Shown here in pieces: positions 24,732-33,117 of a stretch of 64,000 bases of DNA; the first letter of the stretch is position 1, and every line of letters begins with the position of its first letter. A program made the position numbers and the translations under genes. This DNA comes from JACJWR01 sp963752505. Its GTDB lineage: Bacteria; Actinomycetota; Actinomycetes; S36-B12; UBA10799. The notes below the pieces were generated by a model, which worked only from the letters and a program-made list of their open reading frames with translations, ran no database searches and was not told the origin of the DNA. Location of the stretch: NCBI GenBank assembly GCA_963752505.1, contig CAVVYM010000004.1, positions 1-64,000 of the forward strand, given 5' to 3'.

Positions 24732-25811
24732 CTACTTGGCGACGCTCGCCTTGGTGGCCTCCGCCTCGTCTGGGTAATCCAGCGAGCCCTCGTGGGGGTT
24801 CGGGATGTCGGCGGGGGAGACGCGCTTTCGGAACACCCAGTACGTCCAGGCCTGGTAGGCCAGCACGATGGGCGTGAAGATGACCGCAACGATCGTCATG
24901 ATCCGCAAGGTGTACTCAGTGGACGAACCGTTCTCGATCGTCAACGAGTAGGCGTCGTTGATGGTCGACGGCATGAGGTTCGGGTAGAGCACCGAGAAGA
25001 GGAAGGCCACCGCGAGTGCCAACGTGACTGCGGAGAGGAGGAAAGCCCAGCCGTCGCGTTTGATGTAGTTCGCGGCGATACCGCCCACCCAGGCCAGAGC
25101 AGCGGCCACCACGAGGATCCACGTCCACGCCTTGTCCGAGTAGGCCAGTTGCGTCCAGAGCAGGAACACCACGGCAAGCACTGCGGCGATCAGGCCCAGC
25201 GGAATTGCCACCTTCTGTGCTCTCGGCTGGATGTCGCCGGCGGTCTTGAGCGCCAAGAACACCGCACCGTGGGTCAGGAAGAGCGTGAGGGTGACGAGGC
25301 CGCCCAGCAGCGCGTAGGGGTTGAGCAGGTAGAAGAAGCCACCCGTGTAGAGGAACCCGGCGCCCGCGATCTCGTTGGGCTCCAATGGCACTCCACGCAC
25401 CAAGTTCGCGAAAGCCACGCCCCAGAGCAGTGCCGGGACGAAGGAGGCGATCATGATCGCGTTGTCCCAGTTCGCCCGCCACTTCAGGGAGGATCGCTTG
25501 CTGCGGTACTCGAACGCGACGCCGCGCACGATCAGCGCCACCAGGATCAGGAACAGCGGCAGGTAGAAGCCACTGAATAGCGTCGCGTACCACTCCGGGA
25601 AGGCGGCGAACAGCGCCCCGCCACCCACCAGGAGCCAGACTTCGTTGCCGTCCCAAACCGGGCCGAGGGTGGTGATGATGGCTCGCCGGTCCGCTTCGGA
25701 CTTGCCGATGAACTTGAGCAGCATTCCGACGCCGAAGTCGAATCCTTCGAGCACGAAGTAGCCGATGAACAGGACCGCGATGAGGATGAACCAGACGGTG
25801 GTGAGTTCCAT
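24732..25811 (-). CDS. cydB: Cytochrome bd ubiquinol oxidase subunit II
   Basis: 359 residues, the usual length. The N-terminus reads VWFILIAVLFIGYFVLEGFD, the standard CydB opening, and about eight to nine hydrophobic helices follow. PVWDGNEVWLLVGGGALFAAF is the conserved WDGNEVWL block. Together with CydA it forms the membrane oxidase that reduces oxygen to water with quinol, with high oxygen affinity and without proton pumping. It lies 20 bases after cydA. Confidence 0.95.
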   Translation of the reverse strand: MELTTVWFILIAVLFIGYFVLEGFDFGVGMLLKFIGKSEADRRAIITTLGPVWDGNEVWLLVGGGALFAAFPEWYATLFSGFYLPLFLILVALIVRGVAFEYRSKRSSLKWRANWDNAIMIASFVPALLWGVAFANLVRGVPLEPNEIAGAGFLYTGGFFYLLNPYALLGGLVTLTLFLTHGAVFLALKTAGDIQPRAQKVAIPLGLIAAVLAVVFLLWTQLAYSDKAWTWILVVAAALAWVGGIAANYIKRDGWAFLLSAVTLALAVAFLFSVLYPNLMPSTINDAYSLTIENGSSTEYTLRIMTIVAVIFTPIVLAYQAWTYWVFRKRVSPADIPNPHEGSLDYPDEAEATKASVAK

Positions 25812-25831
25812 GATGTGTTGTCCCGACCCTT

Positions 25832-27271
25832 CTAGTACGTCACCGAGAGTTGACGGTCAGGCGCATCCTTGTCGTACGGATCCTCCGGCAGCACCTCTGG
25901 CGGGCCGAGTTTCACCGCCCGCACCAGGAGGCCGACCTCGATGATTGCCAGCACGGCGTACAGCAAGGTGAACACCACGACCGTGGTGAGCACATAGCCA
26001 GCTGAGACTCCTGGGGACACACCGGCGGCGGTGGGCATCAGGCCGTAGACAACCCAGGGTTGCCGGCCCATTTCGGTGAAGATCCAGCCGAAGGCGGCTC
26101 CCAGGAGCGGCAGGAGCGGCATCACGATGGCTGCGCGGACGAACCACTTCGACGTCGGCACCCTTCCCTTGCGGGTGGCCCAGAGTGCGTATCCAGCGAA
26201 CAGGAACGCCAATCCGCCCATGCCGATCATCAGCCGGAAAGTCCAGTAGGTGATCGGGATGTTGGGCGCAAAGTTGGTGATGCCATATTCCTCTTCGGGG
26301 AACTGGGTCGCCAACTCCTCTTGCAGGTTGTTGATGCCCTGCACCTCACCGTCGATCGTGCCGGTTGCCAGGAACGACAGGGCGTCAGGGATGGTGATCT
26401 CGAATATCGGTTCAGACCCGTCCAACGTGCCCACGGTGAATATGGAGAAGGGCGCCGGCGCCGCAGTCTCGTAGAGCGCCTCAGCGGCGGCCATCTTCAT
26501 CGGCTGCTGCTGCACCATGATCTTGGCCTGGTGGTCGCCGGTGATACCCACGAGAACAAAGGCGACCAGCGTCGTGATCATGCCCAGCTTGAGAGTGGAG
26601 CGGGCCATCTCGACGCTCTTGCCGCGGAACAGCAGCCAGGCGCTGATTCCACCGACGAACGCCCCGCCCACCAGGAAGCAGGTCGTAATGACGTGCATGA
26701 ACGCGCTGGTCGTCGTGTTCTGGAACAGGATCTCGCCGAAGTCGTTCATCTCGGCTCGGTTGGTGACGGGGTTGTATTCGTAGCCGACCGGGTGCTGCAT
26801 GAAGGAGTTTGCGGCGAGGATGAAGTAGGCCGAAAGCAACGTTCCGGTGGCGGCCAACCAGATGGTCGCGAGGTGCAACTTCTTCGGCAGGCGATCCCAG
26901 CCGAAGATCCACAGGCCGAGGAAAGTGGATTCGAGGAAGAACGCCAGGAGGCCCTCGATCGCCAGCGGCGCCCCGAAGACGTCGCCCACGAAACGGGAGT
27001 AGTCCGACCAGTTCATGCCGAACTGGAACTCCTGCACGATTCCGGTGACGACACCCATCGCGAAGTTGATCAGGAAGAGCTTCCCAAAGAACTTCGTGGC
27101 CTGCAGGTACTTCTCCTTCCCGGTGCGCACCCAAGCCGTCTGCATTCCCGCCACCAGGAACGAGAGGCCGATCGTGACCGGCACGAAGAAGAAGTGGTAC
27201 ACGGTCGTTATGCCGAATTGCCACCGTGCCAAATCGAGCGAATCCAACGCGATGAGATTGAGGCCATCCAT
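25832..27271 (-). CDS. cydA: Cytochrome bd ubiquinol oxidase subunit I
   Basis: 479 residues from ATG 27271, which gives MDGLNLIALDSLDLARWQFG; a GTG at 27307 would lie before the likely transcription start. Heme ligands can be placed: the His in RWQFGITTVYHFFFVP (heme b595), the His/Met pair of heme b558 in HVITTCFLVGG and KMAAAEALYE, and the Gln-loop region. GLLAFFLESTFLGLWIFGWD includes the conserved Glu of the proton path. The Q-loop is short, as in actinobacterial and Bacillus-type enzymes. First gene of the cydABDC-kinase operon, with a DosR-box upstream. Confidence 0.95.
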   Translation of the reverse strand: MDGLNLIALDSLDLARWQFGITTVYHFFFVPVTIGLSFLVAGMQTAWVRTGKEKYLQATKFFGKLFLINFAMGVVTGIVQEFQFGMNWSDYSRFVGDVFGAPLAIEGLLAFFLESTFLGLWIFGWDRLPKKLHLATIWLAATGTLLSAYFILAANSFMQHPVGYEYNPVTNRAEMNDFGEILFQNTTTSAFMHVITTCFLVGGAFVGGISAWLLFRGKSVEMARSTLKLGMITTLVAFVLVGITGDHQAKIMVQQQPMKMAAAEALYETAAPAPFSIFTVGTLDGSEPIFEITIPDALSFLATGTIDGEVQGINNLQEELATQFPEEEYGITNFAPNIPITYWTFRLMIGMGGLAFLFAGYALWATRKGRVPTSKWFVRAAIVMPLLPLLGAAFGWIFTEMGRQPWVVYGLMPTAAGVSPGVSAGYVLTTVVVFTLLYAVLAIIEVGLLVRAVKLGPPEVLPEDPYDKDAPDRQLSVTY

Positions 27272-27309
27272 ACCCCATATCGTGGCGCTCGACAGGTGCT
27301 CGAGCACGC

Positions 27310-27315
27310 GCTATA
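27310..27315 (-). promoter_or_regulatory. cydA: Candidate -10 (TATAGC) of the cydA promoter
   Basis: On the minus strand TATAGC would place transcription start near 27303. The DosR-box centre then lies about 55 bases upstream of it, within the range seen at DosR-activated promoters. The 5-prime leader to ATG 27271 would be about 30 bases. Confidence 0.4.
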
Positions 27316-27348
27316 AGACCCTGCGCGGAGGGCCGTTCGACCCGAATC

Positions 27349-27368
27349 CTCGGGACTAAAGTCCCACA
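27349..27368. promoter_or_regulatory. DosR-box upstream of cydA
   Basis: The 14-base core GGGACTAAAGTCCC (27352-27365) is a perfect palindrome and an exact match to the centre of the DosR consensus TTSGGGACTWWAGTCCCSAA; the outer three bases on each side match only partly. A DosR-like regulator and DosS-like kinase are encoded in the same window, the kinase in the operon this site would control. Confidence 0.8.
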
Positions 27369-27374
27369 ACCGCT

Positions 27375-28424
27375 TCAGAGGTTCGTCAAGATTTCGACCA
27401 GCGCATCATTCGCCACCGGATCCGCAACGGTGGCGCGGATCCCGACGCCGCCGAACGCACGCACCACGATTCCGGCAGCAGCGAGGGTCGCAGCAATCTC
27501 GTCGGTTCGCTCCCGGGTCGGCAGCCACACGAAGTTGCCCTGCGCGTCCGGAATGTCCCAGCCCCCCGCGCGCAATTCGGAATGCACCCGATTGCGCTCG
27601 TGACGCAGGCGATCGACACGCGCCAGCAGTTCGTCCTCTGCCGCGAGAGAGGCGATGGCCGCATCGTGTGCGATCACCGACACCCCGAACGGGATCGAGG
27701 TCTTGCGCAGCCCATCCGCCATCTCGGGGTGAGCAACCGCGTAGCCCACGCGCAGGCCGGCCAATCCGTAGGCCTTGGAGAAGGTGCGCAGCACCGCCAC
27801 ATTCGGGTGGTGGTCGAGCAGTTCGAGTCCGTCGACCGCCGCCGGGTCGTCGACGAACTCGGCATACGCCTCATCGATCACCACCAGCACGTCCCTGGGT
27901 ACCGCGGCGAGGAGACGCTCCACCTCGGCAGCGGTGGCGATGGTGCCGGTCGGATTGTTGGGCGTGCACACGAAGATGCACCTGGTCGCTTCCGTGACGG
28001 CTGCCGCTGCGGCTGCGAGATCCTGCCGATGGCCAGCGTCGAGCGGGATCGGCACGGCTGTCGCACCTGCCACCCCGGTGATGATGGGGTAGGCCTCGAA
28101 GCTTGGCCAGGGGAAGATCACCTCGTCGCCGCAGCCCGCGACCGCCGACACGACCTGTTCACAAATGGCGACGCTGCCGCAACCGACGACTACCTCGGCC
28201 GGATCCCGATCGAGGCGCTCGGCCAATGCCTGCACAAGATCCGTCGAGTGCGGATCCGGATATCGATTCATCTGCTGCGCCGCGGCAGTCACCGCGTCGA
28301 GCACGGACGGCAGCGGGCCGTAGGGATTCTCGTTGGAGGAGAGCTTGTGCCCGCCCGGATCCGCCCGCTGGCCAGCCTTGTAGGACGGAATCTGCGCCAT
28401 CTCCGGGCGTTGCCGCGCTGTCAT
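27375..28424 (-). CDS. Histidinol-phosphate/aromatic aminotransferase (HisC family)
   Basis: 349 residues from ATG 28424 (TACGCT seven bases upstream; the longer frame overlaps the divergent gene). Class I/II PLP enzyme: KLSSNENPYGPLPSV, VCTPNNPTGT, VVIDEAYAEFVDD and the PLP-lysine motif RTFSKAYGLAGLRVGY. It is a stand-alone gene outside a his operon, so it may be the second HisC-type enzyme of actinobacteria that serves as an aromatic (phenylalanine) aminotransferase. The two cannot be told apart by eye. Confidence 0.85.
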   Translation of the reverse strand: MTARQRPEMAQIPSYKAGQRADPGGHKLSSNENPYGPLPSVLDAVTAAAQQMNRYPDPHSTDLVQALAERLDRDPAEVVVGCGSVAICEQVVSAVAGCGDEVIFPWPSFEAYPIITGVAGATAVPIPLDAGHRQDLAAAAAAVTEATRCIFVCTPNNPTGTIATAAEVERLLAAVPRDVLVVIDEAYAEFVDDPAAVDGLELLDHHPNVAVLRTFSKAYGLAGLRVGYAVAHPEMADGLRKTSIPFGVSVIAHDAAIASLAAEDELLARVDRLRHERNRVHSELRAGGWDIPDAQGNFVWLPTRERTDEIAATLAAAGIVVRAFGGVGIRATVADPVANDALVEILTNL

Positions 28425-28479
28425 GCCGACCAGCGTAGACGCAACCAACGAGCCGTCAGCGGCCCTAGGATGGCGTCTT
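28425..28479. promoter_or_regulatory. Divergent leaderless promoters
   Basis: Only 55 bases separate the aminotransferase ATG (minus) from the phosphatase GTG (plus). On the minus strand TACGCT ends seven bases before ATG 28424. On the plus strand TAGGAT (28467-28472) ends seven bases before GTG 28480. Confidence 0.4.
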
Positions 28480-30015
28480 GTGACCCTGCGCGCACGCGGC
28501 CGCCTCGCCTTCTTGATTGTGACGGCGGCCTGCGCAGTGCTCGGGCTCGTGGTGCTCGTCGTGGTGAGACAGGCGAACGACGTCAACCGGACGACGGTGG
28601 ACGAGTTGTATCCGGCGGGTCTCGAGGTGTCCGAAGTGCTGCTCGCGACCACCGATCAGGAGCGTGGGGTGTGGGGCTACGCCCTCAGCGCCGACCCGTC
28701 GTTCCTCGCCCCATACGAAACCGGGGCGGTGCGCGCCGAAGAGGGCTTCGAGCTGCTGGAGCAACTACTCAAACCCAACAACAGCGACCTCCTACCCCTG
28801 CTCAAACAGGCACGCACCTACTGGCTCGTGTGGATGACCAGCTACGCCGAGCCCCGCATCGCCGAGGTGCGCCGGGGTGACATCGAACTGGCGCGGCAAG
28901 AGATCAGCGAAGGTACCGGACGACGGGTGTACGTGCTGCTTCGCTCCGACTTGGCGCTGCTGCAGTTGCAGGTCAACACCCGCGTTGCCGATTCGGTGGA
29001 CGATGTCGCCAGTATCAGCCGCGAACTGTCGCTGGCGCTGGTCGCGACCGCCCTCGTCGCGTTGCTCATGACGGCAGGCTCAACTGTCACCAGGGTGCGC
29101 TGGGTGCTTGCGCCACTGGGCGAACTCCAGACGCAGATGCGCCGGCTCACACGTAAACACGACACCACCACTCCGCTGGTGCCCTCCGGTCCGCCCGAAA
29201 TCTTCGATCTGGGCCGTGACGCCGAGAAACTCCGCCAATCCTTGGTCAGTCTGCTCGACGACGCCGCCCAGGCCAACGAGGGGCTGGCGCAGGAGGGGCC
29301 CACTGTCGCGACGATCCGCGACCTGCTGCGCGGCCCGGACTCACCGGAGGTACCCGGCTACGGGCTCGGCGTAGCCTCCCTGAGCTCGCGGGGCTCCGTC
29401 ACCGGCGACTGGTGGGACCTGCTGAGCGTGAACGAAGGTGAATCCACCGTCGAACTCTGCGATATCAGCGGACACGACGCAGCAGCCGGTGTCGTCGCCG
29501 TGCGGTTCAAGGCGGCCGTCCACATCGGGCTTCGCAGCGGTGTGCCGCCACAGCAGGCTCTTGCCCAAGCCGCCGCGACCTTCGCCAAGACCCCGGGCAG
29601 ATTCGCCTCCTACCTGCTCGTCCAGCTCGAGGCGGGACGGGTGCGCCACCTCAATGCCGGGCACAACCCCCCGGTTCTGGTGCGCCGTGACGGCACCGTC
29701 GGCACACTGTCGGTCACCGGTCCGGTGGTGACGTTGATGGGCGGAGACTGGGCATGCCAGGAGACGCCGCTGGCGTCTGGCGACGTGGTGGTCATGTACA
29801 CCGACGGCCTGGTGGAGGGCCGCGATGAGGGCAACGAGGAGATCGGCGACGCGCAGATCGTTGCCTGGTGCCAGCAACTGGCCGCTGAGAGCACGAGCGA
29901 TCAGCCCAACGCCCGCGCCAACTACATCGCCAACGGGGTGCTGGCTCGGGCGCGCAAACTCAGCGTCGATCTTCGCCGCGACGATGTGACGGTGGTCGTG
30001 GCCGTCGCCGAGTAG
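28480..30015 (+). CDS. Membrane-bound SpoIIE/PP2C-type phosphatase with sensor domain
   Basis: 511 residues from GTG 28480. A first helix (AFLIVTAACAVLGLVVLVVV), an extracellular helical domain of the CHASE3 type (about 35-170, with LLATTDQERGVWGYALS) and a second helix (LALVATALVALLMTAGSTV) followed by a HAMP-like linker. The catalytic PP2C domain (about 290-511) has GDWWDLLSVNEG, CDISGHDAAAGVVA, HLNAGHNPPVL and VVMYTDGLVEGRDEG, the acidic metal ligands of SpoIIE/RsbU phosphatases. Such enzymes dephosphorylate anti-sigma antagonists in partner-switching stress pathways; no sigma/anti-sigma partner is adjacent. Confidence 0.88.
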   Translation: MTLRARGRLAFLIVTAACAVLGLVVLVVVRQANDVNRTTVDELYPAGLEVSEVLLATTDQERGVWGYALSADPSFLAPYETGAVRAEEGFELLEQLLKPNNSDLLPLLKQARTYWLVWMTSYAEPRIAEVRRGDIELARQEISEGTGRRVYVLLRSDLALLQLQVNTRVADSVDDVASISRELSLALVATALVALLMTAGSTVTRVRWVLAPLGELQTQMRRLTRKHDTTTPLVPSGPPEIFDLGRDAEKLRQSLVSLLDDAAQANEGLAQEGPTVATIRDLLRGPDSPEVPGYGLGVASLSSRGSVTGDWWDLLSVNEGESTVELCDISGHDAAAGVVAVRFKAAVHIGLRSGVPPQQALAQAAATFAKTPGRFASYLLVQLEAGRVRHLNAGHNPPVLVRRDGTVGTLSVTGPVVTLMGGDWACQETPLASGDVVVMYTDGLVEGRDEGNEEIGDAQIVAWCQQLAAESTSDQPNARANYIANGVLARARKLSVDLRRDDVTVVVAVAE

Positions 30016-30021
30016 GTACGT

Positions 30022-31383
30022 CTACTTGAGCAGTTCGGTGAGCGCCTCATCGAACAACTCGGTGTGCAGATCCACATCGGCGATGCTGGTGTCGGGGCAC
30101 ATCAGGGCCATGTTGTGGAACGGCGTGATGAGAACACCCCGGTTGCTCATGAACAGGTGCAGGTACTGCTCCAACTCGGAGTCACCAGCCTGGGCCGCCG
30201 CGCTACCGGTGCGCGGCGGCGGATCGGCGAACCAGTACTCCGCGCGGGCGCCGAGTTGGGTGACCGACCAGGGCATTTGGTGGCGCTCGATCACCGAGTG
30301 AGCCCCCTTGGCGAATCGGCCGCCTAGATCGATCATCGGGCCGAAAACGTCGTCGGTCAGGACCTCCCCAAGCGTGGCCCGCATCGCTGTGGTCGACAGC
30401 GCGTTGCCCGCCAGGGTGCCACCCACACCGCCGACATCCACCAAGTCGGCTTCGGGATGCTCAGCGACGCGTTTGGCCAGGTCCGCGGTGATGCCGTAGG
30501 CCCCGGACGGGACGCCACCGCCGATGGCCTTGCCAATAACGAGGATGTCCGGCCGCAGGTCCCAGGCCTGCGTGGCACCCCCGGGACCCGCGCTGAACGT
30601 GTGTGTCTCGTCGATCAACAGCAACGTGCCGTGCGCATCGCACAGGTCACGCAGACCGTCGAGGAATCCCGGCTCGGGGAGCACGATGCCGATGTTGGTC
30701 AACGCGGGCTCGGTGATGACGACGGCGACGTCGCCGTGGGCCAGGGCTCGCTCCACGCTATCCAGGTCGTTGAACTCGGCTGCCCTGGTCGTCTGGGAAA
30801 CGTTCACCTGTGGGCCGGCATTGCCGGGCCTGTTCACGGTGTCGCCGGTGACGGGATCCATCACGGCTAGCGTCTCGTCGCACGAACCGTGGTAGCTGTA
30901 GGAGAAGGCCAGCACTTTGGGTCGGCCGGTGGCCAACCGCGCCAGGCGCAGCGCCCATCGGTTGGCGTCGGTGGCGGTCAGTGAAAACGACCACAACGGC
31001 AGGCCGAATCTTCGGGTCAGCTCGGCGGCCACCCACTCGGCATCCTCGGTGGGCAGCATCGTGGTGATCCCGCCCTGTTCGGCGATCCGATGGGTGACTG
31101 CTTCGACCCGCGCTGGCGGGGAGTGCCCGGCCATGGCCGCGGTGTCACCGAGACTGAAATCCACGTAGGTGTTCCCATCGACGTCCACGATGCGGTTTCC
31201 GTAGGCCTGCGCCAGGTAGACCGGAAAACCGCCCGCCCACTTGTTCATCCAGGTCATCGGCACCCGTCCGAAGAGGTGATTCGCCGAAGCGAACATCCCA
31301 CGACTGCGCGGATTGCGTTCAATGTGCGTGCCACGCTCCCGCTTGAGGAGCATTGACAGTCGGTGCCTATCGATGGTGGCCAT
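30022..31383 (-). CDS. Class III PLP aminotransferase (glutamate-1-semialdehyde mutase-like)
   Basis: 453 residues. The fold-type I landmarks are present: AFSYSYHGSCDETLAV, LLLIDETHTFSAGPGG with the Asp that holds the PLP ring nitrogen, and VIGKAIGGGVPSGAYG with the PLP lysine. The overall form is that of glutamate-1-semialdehyde 2,1-aminomutase-type members, but no heme-synthesis genes are nearby and the active-site loop differs, so the substrate may be another amino acid or amine. GAGGA precedes ATG 31383. It is convergent with the phosphatase six bases away and lies downstream of the amine oxidase on the same strand. Confidence 0.82.
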   Translation of the reverse strand: MATIDRHRLSMLLKRERGTHIERNPRSRGMFASANHLFGRVPMTWMNKWAGGFPVYLAQAYGNRIVDVDGNTYVDFSLGDTAAMAGHSPPARVEAVTHRIAEQGGITTMLPTEDAEWVAAELTRRFGLPLWSFSLTATDANRWALRLARLATGRPKVLAFSYSYHGSCDETLAVMDPVTGDTVNRPGNAGPQVNVSQTTRAAEFNDLDSVERALAHGDVAVVITEPALTNIGIVLPEPGFLDGLRDLCDAHGTLLLIDETHTFSAGPGGATQAWDLRPDILVIGKAIGGGVPSGAYGITADLAKRVAEHPEADLVDVGGVGGTLAGNALSTTAMRATLGEVLTDDVFGPMIDLGGRFAKGAHSVIERHQMPWSVTQLGARAEYWFADPPPRTGSAAAQAGDSELEQYLHLFMSNRGVLITPFHNMALMCPDTSIADVDLHTELFDEALTELLK

Positions 31384-31446
31384 GGGTCCTCGTGACGGTC
31401 GTGGGCAACTGCCCTGCGGAGAAGGTAGGACTAACGGGCTATTCGA

Positions 31447-32823
31447 TCACGTCAGGTAGGCGCTGGCCAACACGTCGGCTGCCTGGTTTGCGCACTCGGC
31501 ATCCGAGGTTGGCCGGGACGTCGCGGCGGCACCGCCGGTGAGTCCCGCGAGGATCGGCTGCCCGGTCACACGTGTGAGGTCATAGAACTCGGCCCACCGC
31601 TGCTCGGGGGCGTCGCTGACGCCGAGCACCTGCACCTCGGGCCACCACTGCCCCGGGTAGGAGAGGAACACCTTCTCGAGGTTCCCGGTGATCAGTGACG
31701 CCACCGCGGCCGCAGCAGCAGGGGGCAGATCAACTGCCGGGCTGCCCCGCTGCAGCAGGGCCAACGGCACGGCGACGACGACGCCTGCGTAGCGTTCGTT
31801 GACGCCGTCAGCGCGGGCGACCGTAACGCCTTGCTCGTCGGGAACCACCCGCGCGACAGGTGAATTCAACACGATGGTCAGCGGCGCGGCGAGGAACTCG
31901 GCCACCTTCGAGAAGCCGCCCACGACCAACGCATCGCCGCCCCGATAGTCGTCACCCTCGCTGAGCGCCTGCGCGCCGAGCCGGTCGATGTCGACGCCGA
32001 ATTCGCCGACGATCTCGGTGGTGGCCGCGAACTTTCGATTGCCGGTGTCCGGCTGCCACCCGAGAACTGCGAGTTCCTGCTGCACCGACTGATCTGCGGG
32101 CAAGTCCTGCTCGGATAACTCGTCCATCAGGTCGGTGAGTCCGGCGGCGGCGCGTTCGGCGGGGGCGTTCTCCTGACCCGTCACGTAACTGTGCACTATT
32201 GCGTCGTCATAGTCCGTCGGTGCGAGTTCGCACCCGGCCTGTGCGACGAGTTCAACCAACGGGTTGTCTGCCAATGCGTGCAGCCATGCTGCACCGAACT
32301 CAAGGGGCACCCCCCACTCGGTATTGGTGAATACGCGGCCACCGACGCGTTCGCGTGCCTCTAGCACCGTCACGGTGTGACCGGCATCGGTCAACGCGCC
32401 GGCAGCCGCCAAACCGGCGAAACCCGCCCCAACCACGGCCACGGGCGAGCCGGCGGGGAGCTGCTGGGCCAACGTGACGGCGGCACGCTGGCCCGATAGG
32501 TAGGCACCGTGAACGGTGGCCGGGAAGTCCACGGCGGTGTACTCACCTGCCAGCACCACGCGCCCGGCGACCACGGTCTCTGCGAGCGCAGCTCGCGCGG
32601 AACCCGCGGTGCCGACCGGCAAGGCGGAGTAGGAGCCCAGCGCCCAAGGGTCGGTGTCCCAGCGGGTCACCAGCGACCTCAGCACAGCAGCGGTATCTGC
32701 CGCACTGGCACCGGCAGCTGGCTGGCCGTCAGAGGTTCGCGCGCAGCCGACGAGAGTCAGTACGGCAGCGCCGGCGGTTCCCACTAGGAAGGTGCGCCGA
32801 CCTGTGGGAGCGAAGCGCACCAC
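31447..32823 (-). CDS. Tat-exported lipoprotein amine oxidase with permuted domain order
   Basis: 458 residues from GTG 32823 (AGGAG at seven bases). N-terminus: GRRTFLVGTAGAAVLTLVGC, a twin-arginine motif (9-10) and a lipobox with Cys27, so the folded FAD protein is likely exported by Tat and lipid-anchored. The FAD Rossmann motif VAVVGAGFAGLAAAGAL starts only at 128, with LEARERVGGR after it. The block that normally ends flavin amine oxidases, WDTDPWALGSYS (55-66), LAGEYTAV and PATVHGAYLSGQRAA, is instead found before it. The chain ends at the point where that block would normally begin (FYDLTRVTGQPILAGL...ADVLASAYL). This is the order expected after circular permutation. Probable substrate: an amine; not known. 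Confidence 0.8.
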   Translation of the reverse strand: MVRFAPTGRRTFLVGTAGAAVLTLVGCARTSDGQPAAGASAADTAAVLRSLVTRWDTDPWALGSYSALPVGTAGSARAALAETVVAGRVVLAGEYTAVDFPATVHGAYLSGQRAAVTLAQQLPAGSPVAVVGAGFAGLAAAGALTDAGHTVTVLEARERVGGRVFTNTEWGVPLEFGAAWLHALADNPLVELVAQAGCELAPTDYDDAIVHSYVTGQENAPAERAAAGLTDLMDELSEQDLPADQSVQQELAVLGWQPDTGNRKFAATTEIVGEFGVDIDRLGAQALSEGDDYRGGDALVVGGFSKVAEFLAAPLTIVLNSPVARVVPDEQGVTVARADGVNERYAGVVVAVPLALLQRGSPAVDLPPAAAAAVASLITGNLEKVFLSYPGQWWPEVQVLGVSDAPEQRWAEFYDLTRVTGQPILAGLTGGAAATSRPTSDAECANQAADVLASAYLT

Positions 32824-32833
32824 TGGGGGGCTC

Positions 32834-33085
32834 CTAGCCCTGCTTGTAGCGCTTGCGGCCCATGGAGAAACCGACCAGGAAGCCGGCAAGCAGCAGCACG
32901 AGCAGCATCACCCAGCCGGGTGCGGAGACGTCCAGCCACAAGAACTTCAGGGTCACCTGGCCGGTGTTGCTGAACACGAAGATGAGGGCTGCCACCGCGA
33001 TGATGATGCCGATGATGCGACGGGCAGTCAGATTGACACCGCCAACCTGCAACTTCGACGATGAGCTGGACTGCTGTTCGGACAT
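32834..33085 (-). CDS. LapA-domain small membrane protein
   Basis: 83 residues from ATG 33085, preceded by GGGAGG at five bases. Serine-rich N-terminus, then helix RRIIGIIIAVAALIFVFSNT, the typical LapA linker GQVTLKFLWLDVSAPGWV and a second helix MLLVLLLAGFLVGFSMGRKR. In E. coli, LapA/LapB act in envelope lipid assembly; in actinobacteria the function is unknown. It lies between arsA (32 bases) and the amine oxidase (10 bases) on the same strand. Confidence 0.8.
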   Translation of the reverse strand: MSEQQSSSSSKLQVGGVNLTARRIIGIIIAVAALIFVFSNTGQVTLKFLWLDVSAPGWVMLLVLLLAGFLVGFSMGRKRYKQG

Positions 33086-33117
33086 CACGCCTCCCGGCTT
33101 GGCTCGGAGCGAACCGT

